From assembly GCA_963819975.1 (NCBI GenBank), contig CAWFYE010000002.1, positions 446,190 through 510,189 of the forward strand: a DNA stretch of 64,000 bases. The letters are read 5' to 3'. Under the pieces are notes generated by a model. It worked only from the letters and a program-made list of their open reading frames with translations, made no database searches and was not told the origin of the DNA. This DNA is from Palsa-1392 sp963819975. Lineage in GTDB: Bacteria; Verrucomicrobiota; Verrucomicrobiia; Chthoniobacterales; UBA10450. Position 1 is the first letter of the stretch; every line of letters begins with the position of its first letter. The translations under genes were made by a program, and so were the position numbers. Below are positions 54,522-63,158 of this stretch, piece by piece.

Positions 54522-55292
54522 GTGAAAACCAAAGCCGAGATCGTGGCCAACTGGCTGCCCCGTTACACCGGGACGCCGGCGAAGGAATTCTCGAAATACA
54601 TCCTTCTGGTCAATTTCACCAATTACGTGCGCTGGTTTGCCGAGGCCTACGGGGTCGAGGTGCGCGGCCTCGATCGCCCGATGCCGAACGCAACCGCCAA
54701 CGGCATCACGATCCTGAATTTCGGGATGGGCAGTGCGAGCGCCGCCACGGTGATGGATCTGCTCGGGGCGATCAAGCCCAAGGCCGTGCTCTTCCTCGGG
54801 AAATGCGGCGGGCTCAAAAGGAAGAACAAACTGGGCGACCTCATACTCCCGATTGCAGCCATTCGGGGCGAGGGGACCTCGACCGATTATCTGCCGCCGG
54901 AAGTGCCCGCGCTCCCCGCCTTCTCATTGCAAAAAGCGATCTCAACCACCATCCGCAACTACGGGAAGGATTACTGGACCGGGACCGTGTACACGACCAA
55001 CCGGCGAGTCTGGGAACACGACGACGCGTTCAAGAAATACCTCGCGCGAGTGCGTTGCATGGGGATCGACATGGAAACGGCGACTATCTTCATTACCGGT
55101 TTCCACAACGAGATCCCGACCGGCGCGCTCCTCCTTGTTTCCGATCAACCGATGGTGCCCGAAGGAGTGAAGACCGCGGTCAGCGACGAAGCCGTCACAA
55201 ACAAATTCATGGACCTGCACCTGCGCATCGGGATCGACGCGCTGAGCGAACTGATTAACCAGGGCTTCACCGTGAAGCACCTGAGATTTTGA
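54522..55292 (+). CDS. amn: AMP nucleosidase, short form
   Basis: AMP nucleosidase splits AMP to adenine and ribose-5-phosphate. The GTG start at 54522 gives 256 residues, the short form without the N-terminal regulatory part of E. coli Amn. The phosphorylase fold is seen in GITILNFGMGSASAATVMDLL, AVLFLGKCGGLKRKNKLGDLILPIAAIRGEGTS, TTNRRVWE and the ribose-binding MGIDMETATIFITG. The Asp in LLVSDQPM is the likely base-binding acid. Confidence 0.88.
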   Translation: MKTKAEIVANWLPRYTGTPAKEFSKYILLVNFTNYVRWFAEAYGVEVRGLDRPMPNATANGITILNFGMGSASAATVMDLLGAIKPKAVLFLGKCGGLKRKNKLGDLILPIAAIRGEGTSTDYLPPEVPALPAFSLQKAISTTIRNYGKDYWTGTVYTTNRRVWEHDDAFKKYLARVRCMGIDMETATIFITGFHNEIPTGALLLVSDQPMVPEGVKTAVSDEAVTNKFMDLHLRIGIDALSELINQGFTVKHLRF

Positions 55293-55382
55293 CCCAATAA
55301 CCAATAACAACTAACCAATAACCGGAGCGAAGCTGCGGAGCGCAGCCTCATTCCACGCGCCTCGCACCAAAAAAATACCACC

Positions 55383-55541
55383 ATGGCCAGACCAAATTAT
55401 TCCGGCGAAAAGCGCCGAAAAGAACTCGAGAAGCAAAGAAAGAAAGAAGCTAAGAAACAGCGCAAGCTGGACAACGCGGCCTCACCGCCGGCCAATGACG
55501 CCGACATACCGACCGAAGGCGGCGAGCCCACGCCCGTGTAG
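55383..55541 (+). CDS. Small conserved lysine/arginine-rich protein (MARPNY type)
   Basis: A 52-residue product starting MARPNYSGEKRRKELEKQRK, followed by more Lys/Arg-rich helix and an acidic Pro-rich tail (DADIPTEGGEPTPV). Proteins with this MARPNY...KRxKEL start are recalled as short conserved hypotheticals in several phyla. A nucleic-acid or ribosome-binding role is possible from the charge but unproven. Confidence 0.65.
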   Translation: MARPNYSGEKRRKELEKQRKKEAKKQRKLDNAASPPANDADIPTEGGEPTPV

Positions 55542-55710
55542 TGCGCGCATCTTGCCCGCCAACGTTTTCGGTTTGCCATGCAGTCGGCCATTTTGGCAAA
55601 ATAATTCAAGCCAGCGTCGGCCCAGGCGAGCCAAACCATTCGGACGTTGCGGTTTCCTTGCCGGACGAGAGCTGCGCGTTTCGCGAGGGCCGCGAACCCA
55701 ACACCGACCT

Positions 55711-56232
55711 ATGAAAATCAATCGACCGACACGACTGACAGCCGCAGCGCTCTTCACCCTTATCCTTCTCATTCTCATCCCGGTCTACGGGCAGAAGGCC
55801 GGCACGCGGGCTGCGACCGAGCGCGCATTGCGGGCGGTCGACGCCGAATGGGCCGCCGCGGCCCAGGCCAAGGACTTCGACAAAGTGATCTCGTATTATT
55901 CCGTGACCGCGATTGAGCTGCCGCCCAATGCCCCGGTCCGCAAGAGCCGGGAAGCGATCACGAAGTCATGGGCAGCATTTGTCCGCTCCCCGGGCACGAC
56001 CTTGAACTGGCAGCCGGTCAAAGTCGAAGTCTCCGAGTCCCGCGACCTGGGCTACATCGCCGGCACCTACGAGTACACCGAGACCGGCGCCGACGGCGAA
56101 AAGATCGTCGATCGCGGCAAATATCTCGAAGTCATGCGCAAGATCGACGACGGCACTTGGAAATGCGTCGCGGTGAGCTGGAACTCCGACCTGCCCGCGC
56201 CTCTACCGATCGCGGAAAAGCAATCGCGGTAG
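55711..56232 (+). CDS. Secreted SnoaL/DUF4440-like protein
   Basis: ATG 55711 gives 173 residues with a signal peptide (LTAAALFTLILLILIPVYGQ). The mature domain has the SnoaL/DUF4440 pattern: AVDAEWAAAAQAKDFDKVISYYSVTAIELPPNAPVRKSREAITKSW, then YIAGTYEYTETGADGEKIVDRGKYLEVMRKIDDGTWKCVAVSWNSD. The cone-shaped fold often binds small ligands, and no catalytic set is clear here. An upstream in-frame start (55495) adds a non-secretory leader and is rejected. Confidence 0.8.
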   Translation: MKINRPTRLTAAALFTLILLILIPVYGQKAGTRAATERALRAVDAEWAAAAQAKDFDKVISYYSVTAIELPPNAPVRKSREAITKSWAAFVRSPGTTLNWQPVKVEVSESRDLGYIAGTYEYTETGADGEKIVDRGKYLEVMRKIDDGTWKCVAVSWNSDLPAPLPIAEKQSR

Positions 56233-56264
56233 CAGAACGGCGCTCCGCCGATCTTTTTCTCGGG

Positions 56265-58214
56265 TTAGGGGATCGAGTGGCCTTTGTTGGTCTTCACGGA
56301 CTGATTATCCGGATTATCTACCACACCGCTGAGGTTGATATCATCTCGGAAATTGGCGGCAGTCACTACCTGGCCTTTGGCGGCCTTGATCTCTTGCTGG
56401 TCGCCTTTCTCGACCCGACGGCTTGCATTGGCATCGGCGGTCAGGAACCCAAACGGCACGTCACCATGTGGCTGGCCGTCGCCGTTGATGTTTTGCGCGC
56501 GGAGCGTGACCACTTCGGCACTCGTCACCCCTGTCAGCTGCGCGGTCATACTGTTGCCACTGAAGGAAATCGCCCCAACTGTCGCAGTGCCGCTGACAAC
56601 CTGCACCTCGCCCGAGCTGACCGCACCATCGAAGGTGAAGACAGCGTTGTAACTACTCGAGCTGCGGTTTTCCACGCCGGAGACACCGGTTAACGGCATC
56701 GCGACATCGAAGCTGCCCGCGCTGCCATGGGTCAGGCGCGACGCCGCGCTCTGCAGGGTAAGGGTAGAGGTCGTGGGAGCGACCCGCACATAGTAAACGT
56801 CTTCTTCGTGCTGATTCCGACTCGGATTAAAGTTAAAGGTAGCGGAATAGGCCACATCGGCTCCGGAGTTATCCGACACGATTGTGATGTAGTCGCCAAT
56901 CTTACTCTGATTCGGATAGCCTTCGCCCGGAATAAATGAATTGCTTACCGCGACGTTCGGTGACCAGGTCACACCCGCGTCGGTGCTCCAGGAATAGAAG
57001 AGCTGCGAATCAGTGTTATTCGCCGCGTTCCGCGTATCGTACCAAACCGCATCCAGTCGACCATTAGGAGCGACCGAGAAAGTCCCAAACCAATGCCACT
57101 TGCTGGGATTAACCGGGTCGTCGTTGACCTTCTTAGGCGCGCTAAAGGTCAGGCCGCCGTCCGTGCTGCGAACAAACATCACGTCAGTAGTGCTTCTTCC
57201 GTTAGGCACGACGCTCGCCAGCATGTAAATGTTGTTATTCGTCGCTCCGCCGGAGCGATCGATCGCCAGGAAAGTCTGTCCAGTTAGTCCTGCAGGATTG
57301 ATTCCTCCAAAGCCGAGAAAGCCACCCATGTTGACGGCCGTGCTTCGGTCAAAAGTAGGCGTCTGAGTCGCGATCTGCGCATTGCTCGAACGCTCGCAGA
57401 AAAAGGTGCTGGACCCTTCGCCCCCGACGTAGAGGTTGCCATTCGTATCCACGTCGAGCGTTCCATAGACGGGCCCGTTCGGAATAGTTATGGGCGACTG
57501 CCAGGTCACTCCGCCGTCGACGGAGCGCTGGAATTGGACTCCGCCGCCGCTACAGTTGATGCCGTCGTCCGCCTGATATTGGAACCCATGGCCCGGGCCG
57601 TTCGTTTTATCGATCGTCAACCATTGCTTGTCGCCGCCGCCGGCCCCCTTCTCACCCGAAAGCAGCGTCCATGATTGGCCGCCATTGAGTGAGCGCCAGA
57701 GATCGTCACAGAAGAACGATGTTTGCACGTTGGACTGAAGGCTAAGATAGAAGAAGTTTCCTACTTCATCGGCGTGTGTCACCGGGTCGCTCCGGAAGAC
57801 GCCGTCCTCGAGGACGCCGGGGAAGGTCCAGGTGGCACCGCCATCGGTCGTGTAACCCCAACCACCCTGCCGAAAGTTCGAGTTCACGTCGTTGAACTGT
57901 CGCCAGGCGATCGTCTTTTTGTTACCGTCGAGCGGGTTGACCGAGATCGAGCACTCGTTCGCGGCATCGCCGATGATGTTTTGGTGATTCGCATCCACAT
58001 TCACTTGGAAACTGGTGAAGGTGCCGAATCTCGAAATCATGCGCGGCGACGTCTCTATCTTCCGAGGAGACGCCGGTGGGTTATCGTATGACTCCAGCGG
58101 CTCACTCCGAGTCACCCTGGTAGTGGGCGCCAGTTGGCCTGACGCCAGGGGAATTAATAACAGCCATAGCAGACAGATTAAAACGCTATCCCTTAAAATT
58201 CTAAAAAGCATCAT
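56265..58214 (-). CDS. Secreted sialidase-like BNR-repeat protein with partial dockerin-like end
   Basis: The 649-residue protein has a signal peptide (ILRDSVLICLLWLLLIPLASG). A beta-propeller follows with Asp-box (S/T-x-D-x-G-x-T-W) units: TTDGGATWTF, SLNGGQSWTLL, SVDGGVTWQSP, STDGGLTFS, STDAGVTWSP. An Ig-like block precedes a C-terminal DINLSGVVDNPDNQSVKTNKGHSIP that resembles one calcium-binding half of a dockerin. Exo-sialidase catalytic Arg triads were not identified, so enzymatic activity is uncertain. Confidence 0.75.
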   Translation of the reverse strand: MMLFRILRDSVLICLLWLLLIPLASGQLAPTTRVTRSEPLESYDNPPASPRKIETSPRMISRFGTFTSFQVNVDANHQNIIGDAANECSISVNPLDGNKKTIAWRQFNDVNSNFRQGGWGYTTDGGATWTFPGVLEDGVFRSDPVTHADEVGNFFYLSLQSNVQTSFFCDDLWRSLNGGQSWTLLSGEKGAGGGDKQWLTIDKTNGPGHGFQYQADDGINCSGGGVQFQRSVDGGVTWQSPITIPNGPVYGTLDVDTNGNLYVGGEGSSTFFCERSSNAQIATQTPTFDRSTAVNMGGFLGFGGINPAGLTGQTFLAIDRSGGATNNNIYMLASVVPNGRSTTDVMFVRSTDGGLTFSAPKKVNDDPVNPSKWHWFGTFSVAPNGRLDAVWYDTRNAANNTDSQLFYSWSTDAGVTWSPNVAVSNSFIPGEGYPNQSKIGDYITIVSDNSGADVAYSATFNFNPSRNQHEEDVYYVRVAPTTSTLTLQSAASRLTHGSAGSFDVAMPLTGVSGVENRSSSSYNAVFTFDGAVSSGEVQVVSGTATVGAISFSGNSMTAQLTGVTSAEVVTLRAQNINGDGQPHGDVPFGFLTADANASRRVEKGDQQEIKAAKGQVVTAANFRDDINLSGVVDNPDNQSVKTNKGHSIP

Positions 58215-58409
58215 AAAGACTCCTTGTGCGAAGTGTTCCGCCTACAGAAACAGACGACGACAGTCAAGGCAAAACGGAGAGGCAGGCTCCTAGGTTTAGT
58301 GCGCGTCATTCGTGTGCCGTCCACCTTACTTTTTTGTCAGGAGAGCTATAATCTGCACGCGATGCCCTCCAATTCCTTGAGCTCTTGCTGCTATTAGCAG
58401 AATTTCGAA

Positions 58410-58427
58410 GCTGACCTCAGGGTCAGC
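58410..58427 (-). terminator. Hairpin downstream of the 58458-59231 gene
   Basis: A 7-bp stem (GCTGACC with GGTCAGC) and 4-base loop lie 31 bases past the stop of the minus-strand gene ending at 58458. No U run follows, so the call is weak. Confidence 0.3.
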
Positions 58428-58457
58428 AAAGGAACCGTTCCCAGTCCCGCGATGGTC

Positions 58458-59231
58458 CTACGGATGCGAGCGGGGTCGGCTGACCTGACCGGGGCGCGTT
58501 TTCCGCACTGGGGTGCTTCGGCGCGGCGCTGAGCTCCCATTGCCTGGGTTCACGTGGGTGCGCGGACGCACGCTGGGTCTCGTCGCCACCGGACCTGAGT
58601 GCGGCGCGCCCCGGCCGCCTTGCACCCGCGGCGGTGTGGCGCCCGGGTTCCGGCGCGGCGCCCTCATCGTTCCGTCCGGACGGTCGCGGCGGGGCCTCCG
58701 ATTCCGTTGCGAAAATGATCTATTGTTATTCAGAACGATGATCTGCGACGGCTGCGAGTAGCCGTAGAATTGTCCATAAGGCGAGTAGTAACAATACGGC
58801 GAATCGAGGACCGGTTCCGGGAAGATGCCGATGGAATCCGCCGGATCCTGATTCACGATATAACCCTCCACGCCCGGCTGGTCATAGCCGTAGTTTGATT
58901 CACTGCTCGCATCGACCGTATCGGCATAACCTCCGGCCGTCAGTCCCGGATCGTAGGTCTGCACTGCAGCAACGGGATACTGCACCGGAGCTTGCGCCAC
59001 CTGCGGATTGTCGGCCGGGTAATCAACCGGTGCCCGGCGAGACTGCGTCGGCTGGTCGATCCGCGAGACGCTCGCAAACGACGAATCGGCCGGTTCCTCG
59101 GCCTCCGCCACCGCGCGAGGTTTCATTCCCGGCACCCCGGCGAACGCGATCCAGGTCAGCACCGCGATCAGCAGCCCTAACTCAAATGCAATCACTTTCG
59201 AAATCGTCGTCGGCCTCGTCGTCGTCGTCAT
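58458..59231 (-). CDS. Membrane-anchored disordered protein, Pro/Arg-rich
   Basis: The 257-residue product has one N-terminal membrane helix (VIAFELGLLIAVLTWIAFAGV). A Pro/Gln/Tyr-rich extracytoplasmic part follows (YPADNPQVAQAPVQYPVAAVQTYDPG, SPYCYYSPYGQFYGYSQPSQ). The very basic Arg/Pro/Gly tail runs from about residue 170 to the end. No domain is recognised. The tail could bind polyanions such as cell-wall polymers or nucleic acid. Confidence 0.65.
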   Translation of the reverse strand: MTTTTRPTTISKVIAFELGLLIAVLTWIAFAGVPGMKPRAVAEAEEPADSSFASVSRIDQPTQSRRAPVDYPADNPQVAQAPVQYPVAAVQTYDPGLTAGGYADTVDASSESNYGYDQPGVEGYIVNQDPADSIGIFPEPVLDSPYCYYSPYGQFYGYSQPSQIIVLNNNRSFSQRNRRPRRDRPDGTMRAPRRNPGATPPRVQGGRGAPHSGPVATRPSVRPRTHVNPGNGSSAPRRSTPVRKTRPGQVSRPRSHP

Positions 59232-59444
59232 GTCACGCCCTCCGGTTTAATGTCCGTCGACAACTTGCCGAAAATCCGGCTGCCGGACAAGAAAAGTTTC
59301 CGCTTCTGATTTTCGATACGCAGAGACACCATGCCGATGGTACGGAAGGCGCCAGCCGCGTAATCAACCCACAGCGCCGTCGCCGTTAATCACGCGGGAT
59401 GATCTGCCTGCCTCTCTCGTTCGGGATCTGAATCGGGTTCATGC

Positions 59445-61427
59445 TCAGGGCGCAGCCGCTTTCGCCTGCTGCAAATATTTATCGAACCAACCGATGGTTT
59501 GGTCGAGACGGTCGACCTGGTTTTCCGGTTTCACGAACATGTGACCTTCGCCGGGATAAACAATGAGCCTGGTCGGGACACCGAGGGTCTTGAGCGCGTG
59601 CCAGAATTCTTGAGACTGCGGCGCGGGACATTCCGCATCGCGTTCGCCGACGATGACCAGTGTTGGCGTTTTCACCTGCTTGATGAATTGCATGGGCGAA
59701 CTCTTCGCGTAAACCGCCGGGTCGTCATAGACCGAGGAGCCGAAGAACGGGATCATCCATTGGTCGATCAGGTTCTGGCCATAGTAACTCTGCCAGTTCG
59801 CGATCCCGGCGCCGGCGACAGCCGCGTGGAAACGATCGGTTTGCGTCACCGTCCACATGGTCATGAAACCACCATAACTCCAGCCGGTGACGCCGAGCCG
59901 GGCAGGATCGATTGGGTATTTCTTTATCGCCGTGTCGATCCCGGCAAGAGTGTCGCGCAGATCGCCACCGCCGAAATCCTTCACGTTGGCGCGGGTGAAA
60001 TCTTCGCCCCGCCCATAACTGCCGCGCGGGTTGGGCAGGAAAACGTAATAGCCGCGGTTGGAGAGGGCTGCGATGATGGCGCGTGACATTCCGAACCCAG
60101 CCGGCCACTCGGGCATGGTGACTCCGGATGGTCCGCCATGGATCAAAACGACCAGCGGATATCTTTTGTCAGGCACGACTTTCGCCGGCGGAAGCAACCA
60201 GCCTTGAACCTTCTCTCCTTCGTTCGTCCACTCGAGGTTCTCCGCTTTGCCCCAGGTCGATTTCAGGTTGCCGTTGTCGTGGGTGAGTTGATGCCATTGC
60301 CCGATCGGTCCGGCCCAAACCTCGGGTGGCGCTTCGTAGCTGCTCCGAACAAGCGCGGCGACTTTGCCATCGCGGGCGAGTGCGAAATTCGGGAAATTGC
60401 CGAAGGCGTGAAAGCCTTCCGGCGCCTGCCAGAGAGTGCGAAAGGAAATGTTGGCCAGGTCCAGCTCCGAAATGGCGCTGTCGCCTCCGATATACTCGGT
60501 AAGCAAAATGCGCTCCGGTGCCTGCCAGAAGAACGAGCTGACCGAGCTTTTTCGTTTCGGAGTTCGATTCGTTAGGCTCTGGCCGGTCGCGGAGATGGTG
60601 AAAAGATCGCCTCCGTGAAAACCTTCGTCGCTCATGACTCCTTCGATGAAGGCGACCGACTTGCCGTCCGGCGACCAGCGCGGGACTGCGATCTGCAGAG
60701 AAGGCTTGTAGATCGACGTCGCGCTGCCTTTGGCCAGATCGATGGTGTAGATCTGCGCGATCCACCAGTTGTTATCGCCCGGGCCGGGCGCAGCGCTGGC
60801 GACGAAAGTCTTCCCGTCCGGGGACCAATCGAAATCGTAAATGTGCAGATCAGCTGGTGAGACCTGCCGGACCTTCTTGGTGGTCAGGTCAAGCATCGCG
60901 ATCCGCTGATTATGAATCGCGGTATCGACCACGCCGGTCGTGCTCGGCGCCGCGACCAGCGGCCCGCCGCCACCTGCGCCTTCAATGTAGAGAAAGGCGA
61001 TCTGTTTCCCGTCCGCCGACCAATGCGGCCGGGCCGCGTATCCATGAAGCGTCGTCAGCTTCTGCGCGTTCGAGCCATCCGTGTTCGCCGTCCAGAGTTG
61101 GCGCTGATCGTCTTTCTCACCCGCAGTGGAAAAGAAAGTGATCGTCTTGGAATCCGGCGACCAGGCCGGATCGCTATCGATGCGTTCGCTGTTCTCTCCG
61201 GGAAGAGACAATCGGGCCGCCGCCGTATTGCCGGAGACACTCGAAAAATAGAGCGGCTTCGGCTTGGCCGCGGTCGCGGTGGATTGCACCCAGGCCACCC
61301 GCGCGCCGTCTGGCGAGAGCGCGATGTCGCCATACAACACTGTTTTCCCGAGCTGCTGAGTGAGTTCCATGCTTTGCGCAATTACGATCATGGGGCAGAG
61401 AAGGACGAGAAGAAAATGCTTCCTCAT
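59445..61427 (-). CDS. Secreted S9-family serine peptidase (prolyl oligopeptidase/acylaminoacyl type)
   Basis: ATG 61427 gives 660 residues with a signal peptide (MRKHFLLVLLCPMIVIAQS). A WD40-like propeller (TolB-type LSPDGARVAW, WSPDSKTITF, WSADGKQIAF, WSPDGKSVAF units) is followed by the alpha/beta-hydrolase domain. That domain shows VLIHGGPSGV, nucleophile Ser in GWSYGGFMTMW, Asp in VGERDAECP and His in PGEGHMF. Such enzymes cleave short peptides in the periplasm. An in-frame ATG at 61511 adds 28 residues without signal character. Confidence 0.92.
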   Translation of the reverse strand: MRKHFLLVLLCPMIVIAQSMELTQQLGKTVLYGDIALSPDGARVAWVQSTATAAKPKPLYFSSVSGNTAAARLSLPGENSERIDSDPAWSPDSKTITFFSTAGEKDDQRQLWTANTDGSNAQKLTTLHGYAARPHWSADGKQIAFLYIEGAGGGGPLVAAPSTTGVVDTAIHNQRIAMLDLTTKKVRQVSPADLHIYDFDWSPDGKTFVASAAPGPGDNNWWIAQIYTIDLAKGSATSIYKPSLQIAVPRWSPDGKSVAFIEGVMSDEGFHGGDLFTISATGQSLTNRTPKRKSSVSSFFWQAPERILLTEYIGGDSAISELDLANISFRTLWQAPEGFHAFGNFPNFALARDGKVAALVRSSYEAPPEVWAGPIGQWHQLTHDNGNLKSTWGKAENLEWTNEGEKVQGWLLPPAKVVPDKRYPLVVLIHGGPSGVTMPEWPAGFGMSRAIIAALSNRGYYVFLPNPRGSYGRGEDFTRANVKDFGGGDLRDTLAGIDTAIKKYPIDPARLGVTGWSYGGFMTMWTVTQTDRFHAAVAGAGIANWQSYYGQNLIDQWMIPFFGSSVYDDPAVYAKSSPMQFIKQVKTPTLVIVGERDAECPAPQSQEFWHALKTLGVPTRLIVYPGEGHMFVKPENQVDRLDQTIGWFDKYLQQAKAAAP

Positions 61428-61540
61428 CGGTGCACAGTCTGAGCGCTCGCTTCCGCCGGAGCAAGCGGTTTGCGTCCCGAGTTTTGAACGGCGATGCGCC
61501 GCCTTTTGCATTTGGCGCGAACCTGCGTCCAGTTCGTGGA

Positions 61541-62422
61541 GTGAGCGCCGCTACCGCCGCTTCGACCGGACTTCCGCCAACTCTTCGCGACCAGGTTTGC
61601 CTCGTCACGGGGGCGACCTCGGGAATCGGGCGAGTGGCGGCGATGGCACTTGCGGGCATGGGCGCGAAGGTGCTGCTCACTGGGCGCGATCGCGGGCGAG
61701 GGGAGGCTGCGGTGGAGGAAATTCGGCGGCGCGGCGGGACGGCGGAGTTTCTCCAGGCTGACTTCGCGTCGCCGCGCGCAGTGCGCGAGCTGGCCGCGGA
61801 GATTCGCTCGCGGCACTCGCGGCTTGATGTCTTGCTCAACAACGCCGGCGGCGTGAACATGGAACGACAGCTAACGCCTGACGGAATCGAGCGAACGTTC
61901 GCGGTCAATCATCTCGCAACCTTTCTGCTCACGGAGGAATTGCGAGACTTGCTCGTGGCCAGCGCGCCGGCCCGCATCGTGACCGTTTCTTCCGAAGCGC
62001 ACCGGGCGTTGAAGACGCTCGACTTCGACAATCTGCAGGGCGAGCGACGTTACAAACCGTTGCTCGCTTACAGCATCTCGAAGCTGGCGAATATCATGTT
62101 TACCTACGAGTTGAACCGCCAGCTCCGCGACTGCGGGGTGACGGCGAATTGCGTGCATCCCGGCGTTGTGAACACCGGAATCTGGAGTGCGAGTCGCGGC
62201 ATCATACGGTTGCTCATCCGGTTGGCGCAGCCGTTCATGATCTCGTCGGAACGCGGGGCGCGTCCGCTGATCAAGCTGGCAAGCGATCCGGACCGCGCGA
62301 CGGTCAGCGGATGCTATTTCGAAAAAGAGAAAGCCGTCTCCTCTTCTCCCCTGAGCTACGACACCGAAGTAGCGGCGCGCCTCTGGGAAACGAGCGCTGC
62401 GATGGTTGCCGTGGCGCGATGA
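61541..62422 (+). CDS. Short-chain dehydrogenase/reductase, retinol dehydrogenase-like
   Basis: Classical SDR with TGATSGIG for the cofactor, NNAGG, VSSEAHR and the catalytic AYSISKLANIMF. PG(V)VNTGIW follows the active site, as in RDH11/WWOX-like reductases. The GTG at 61541 is proposed as start because the Rossmann core begins about 15 residues later. The frame is open back to 61430 and an earlier start is possible, although that part overlaps the divergent S9 promoter zone. The substrate is unknown. Confidence 0.85.
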   Translation: MSAATAASTGLPPTLRDQVCLVTGATSGIGRVAAMALAGMGAKVLLTGRDRGRGEAAVEEIRRRGGTAEFLQADFASPRAVRELAAEIRSRHSRLDVLLNNAGGVNMERQLTPDGIERTFAVNHLATFLLTEELRDLLVASAPARIVTVSSEAHRALKTLDFDNLQGERRYKPLLAYSISKLANIMFTYELNRQLRDCGVTANCVHPGVVNTGIWSASRGIIRLLIRLAQPFMISSERGARPLIKLASDPDRATVSGCYFEKEKAVSSSPLSYDTEVAARLWETSAAMVAVAR

Positions 62423-63158
62423 GGCCGGGGGCATTGCGATTCCTCGAAACGCCCGGCGCTTCTGGAGCTTGGCAGGTAGGCAGCTAACGTCACCCATTCC
62501 AAGACACCTTACGAAGTGCGCTGGATCTCGCCCGCCGGACAGGAGATCGGCGAGCCCCATTTCAACGTTTCAGATTTCAGCGTTTCAGTTTTTACGAAGG
62601 ACCGGCCTCTCCCCGCCGGCTTTAGGAGGTCGGCGATTCTATCTCGCTCCCAGCGCGCAATGACGCGATTTCCGCTTCGTTCGCTTCCCGGACAGTCGCA
62701 ACGCGCATGGATTCAATTCGCCCGCCGGCGAATTTCCCGGTGACGAACAAGCCAGTGGGATGCGTGCCGACCGACTCCACATGAAAGAAGTCAGCCCCCA
62801 CAGGCTGCCGATCTGTCGCTGGCTGGACGACCATCAGTTTGCCGGCATGGGCGCGGCTATAGGTTTGCGCCGGTGTGAGGGTTCCGGTTGCGGCCGAGTG
62901 TGTGGTCATCATATGGGAACCTACGGCCGCGCAGCACGACATGACAGCCTTTTCGTCCGATCGTTTTCGGTCAGCCAATGGGGACCGACGCTGCCAGCGG
63001 GCGTTGCGAGGTCCGCGGCGGCCCGCCCATTCGGGGTGCCGCGAGGGTAGCGGTGCGAAGCATCAAAGGCTCGGCCGAGTTTCGCGAGCGCGATGTCGGC
63101 GGCGCTTGGATCACGCGAAACGACTTGCTGGTTCGACGTTGGGCGCTCGGGGTATATC
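62423..63158. other. Gene-poor stretch between SDR and methyltransferase genes
   Basis: Apart from the weak minus-strand frame at 62622-62942 no gene is supported. A short imperfect TTCAGATTTCAGCGTTTCAG repeat lies near 62567-62590. Confidence 0.5.
62622..62942 (-). CDS. Hypothetical protein, weak support
   Basis: ATG 62942 (another ATG at 62912) opens about 106 codons with a regular, protein-like sequence (AGKLMVVQPATDRQPVGADFFHVESVGTHPTGLFVTGKFAGGRIESMRVATVREANEAEIASLRAGS). No family is recognised and no ribosome site is evident. It fills an otherwise empty interval, which is the main reason to list it. Confidence 0.35.
   Translation of the reverse strand: MSCCAAVGSHMMTTHSAATGTLTPAQTYSRAHAGKLMVVQPATDRQPVGADFFHVESVGTHPTGLFVTGKFAGGRIESMRVATVREANEAEIASLRAGSEIESPTS

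Noticed and set aside
54359..55258. Plus-strand frame of 299 codons overlapping amn
   Set aside because: Arg/Pro/Gly-rich shadow in another frame of the AMP nucleosidase gene.
58347..58352. TATAAT on the plus strand as a promoter
   Set aside because: No -35 box at 16-18 bases and no plus-strand gene downstream; both neighbouring genes are on the minus strand.
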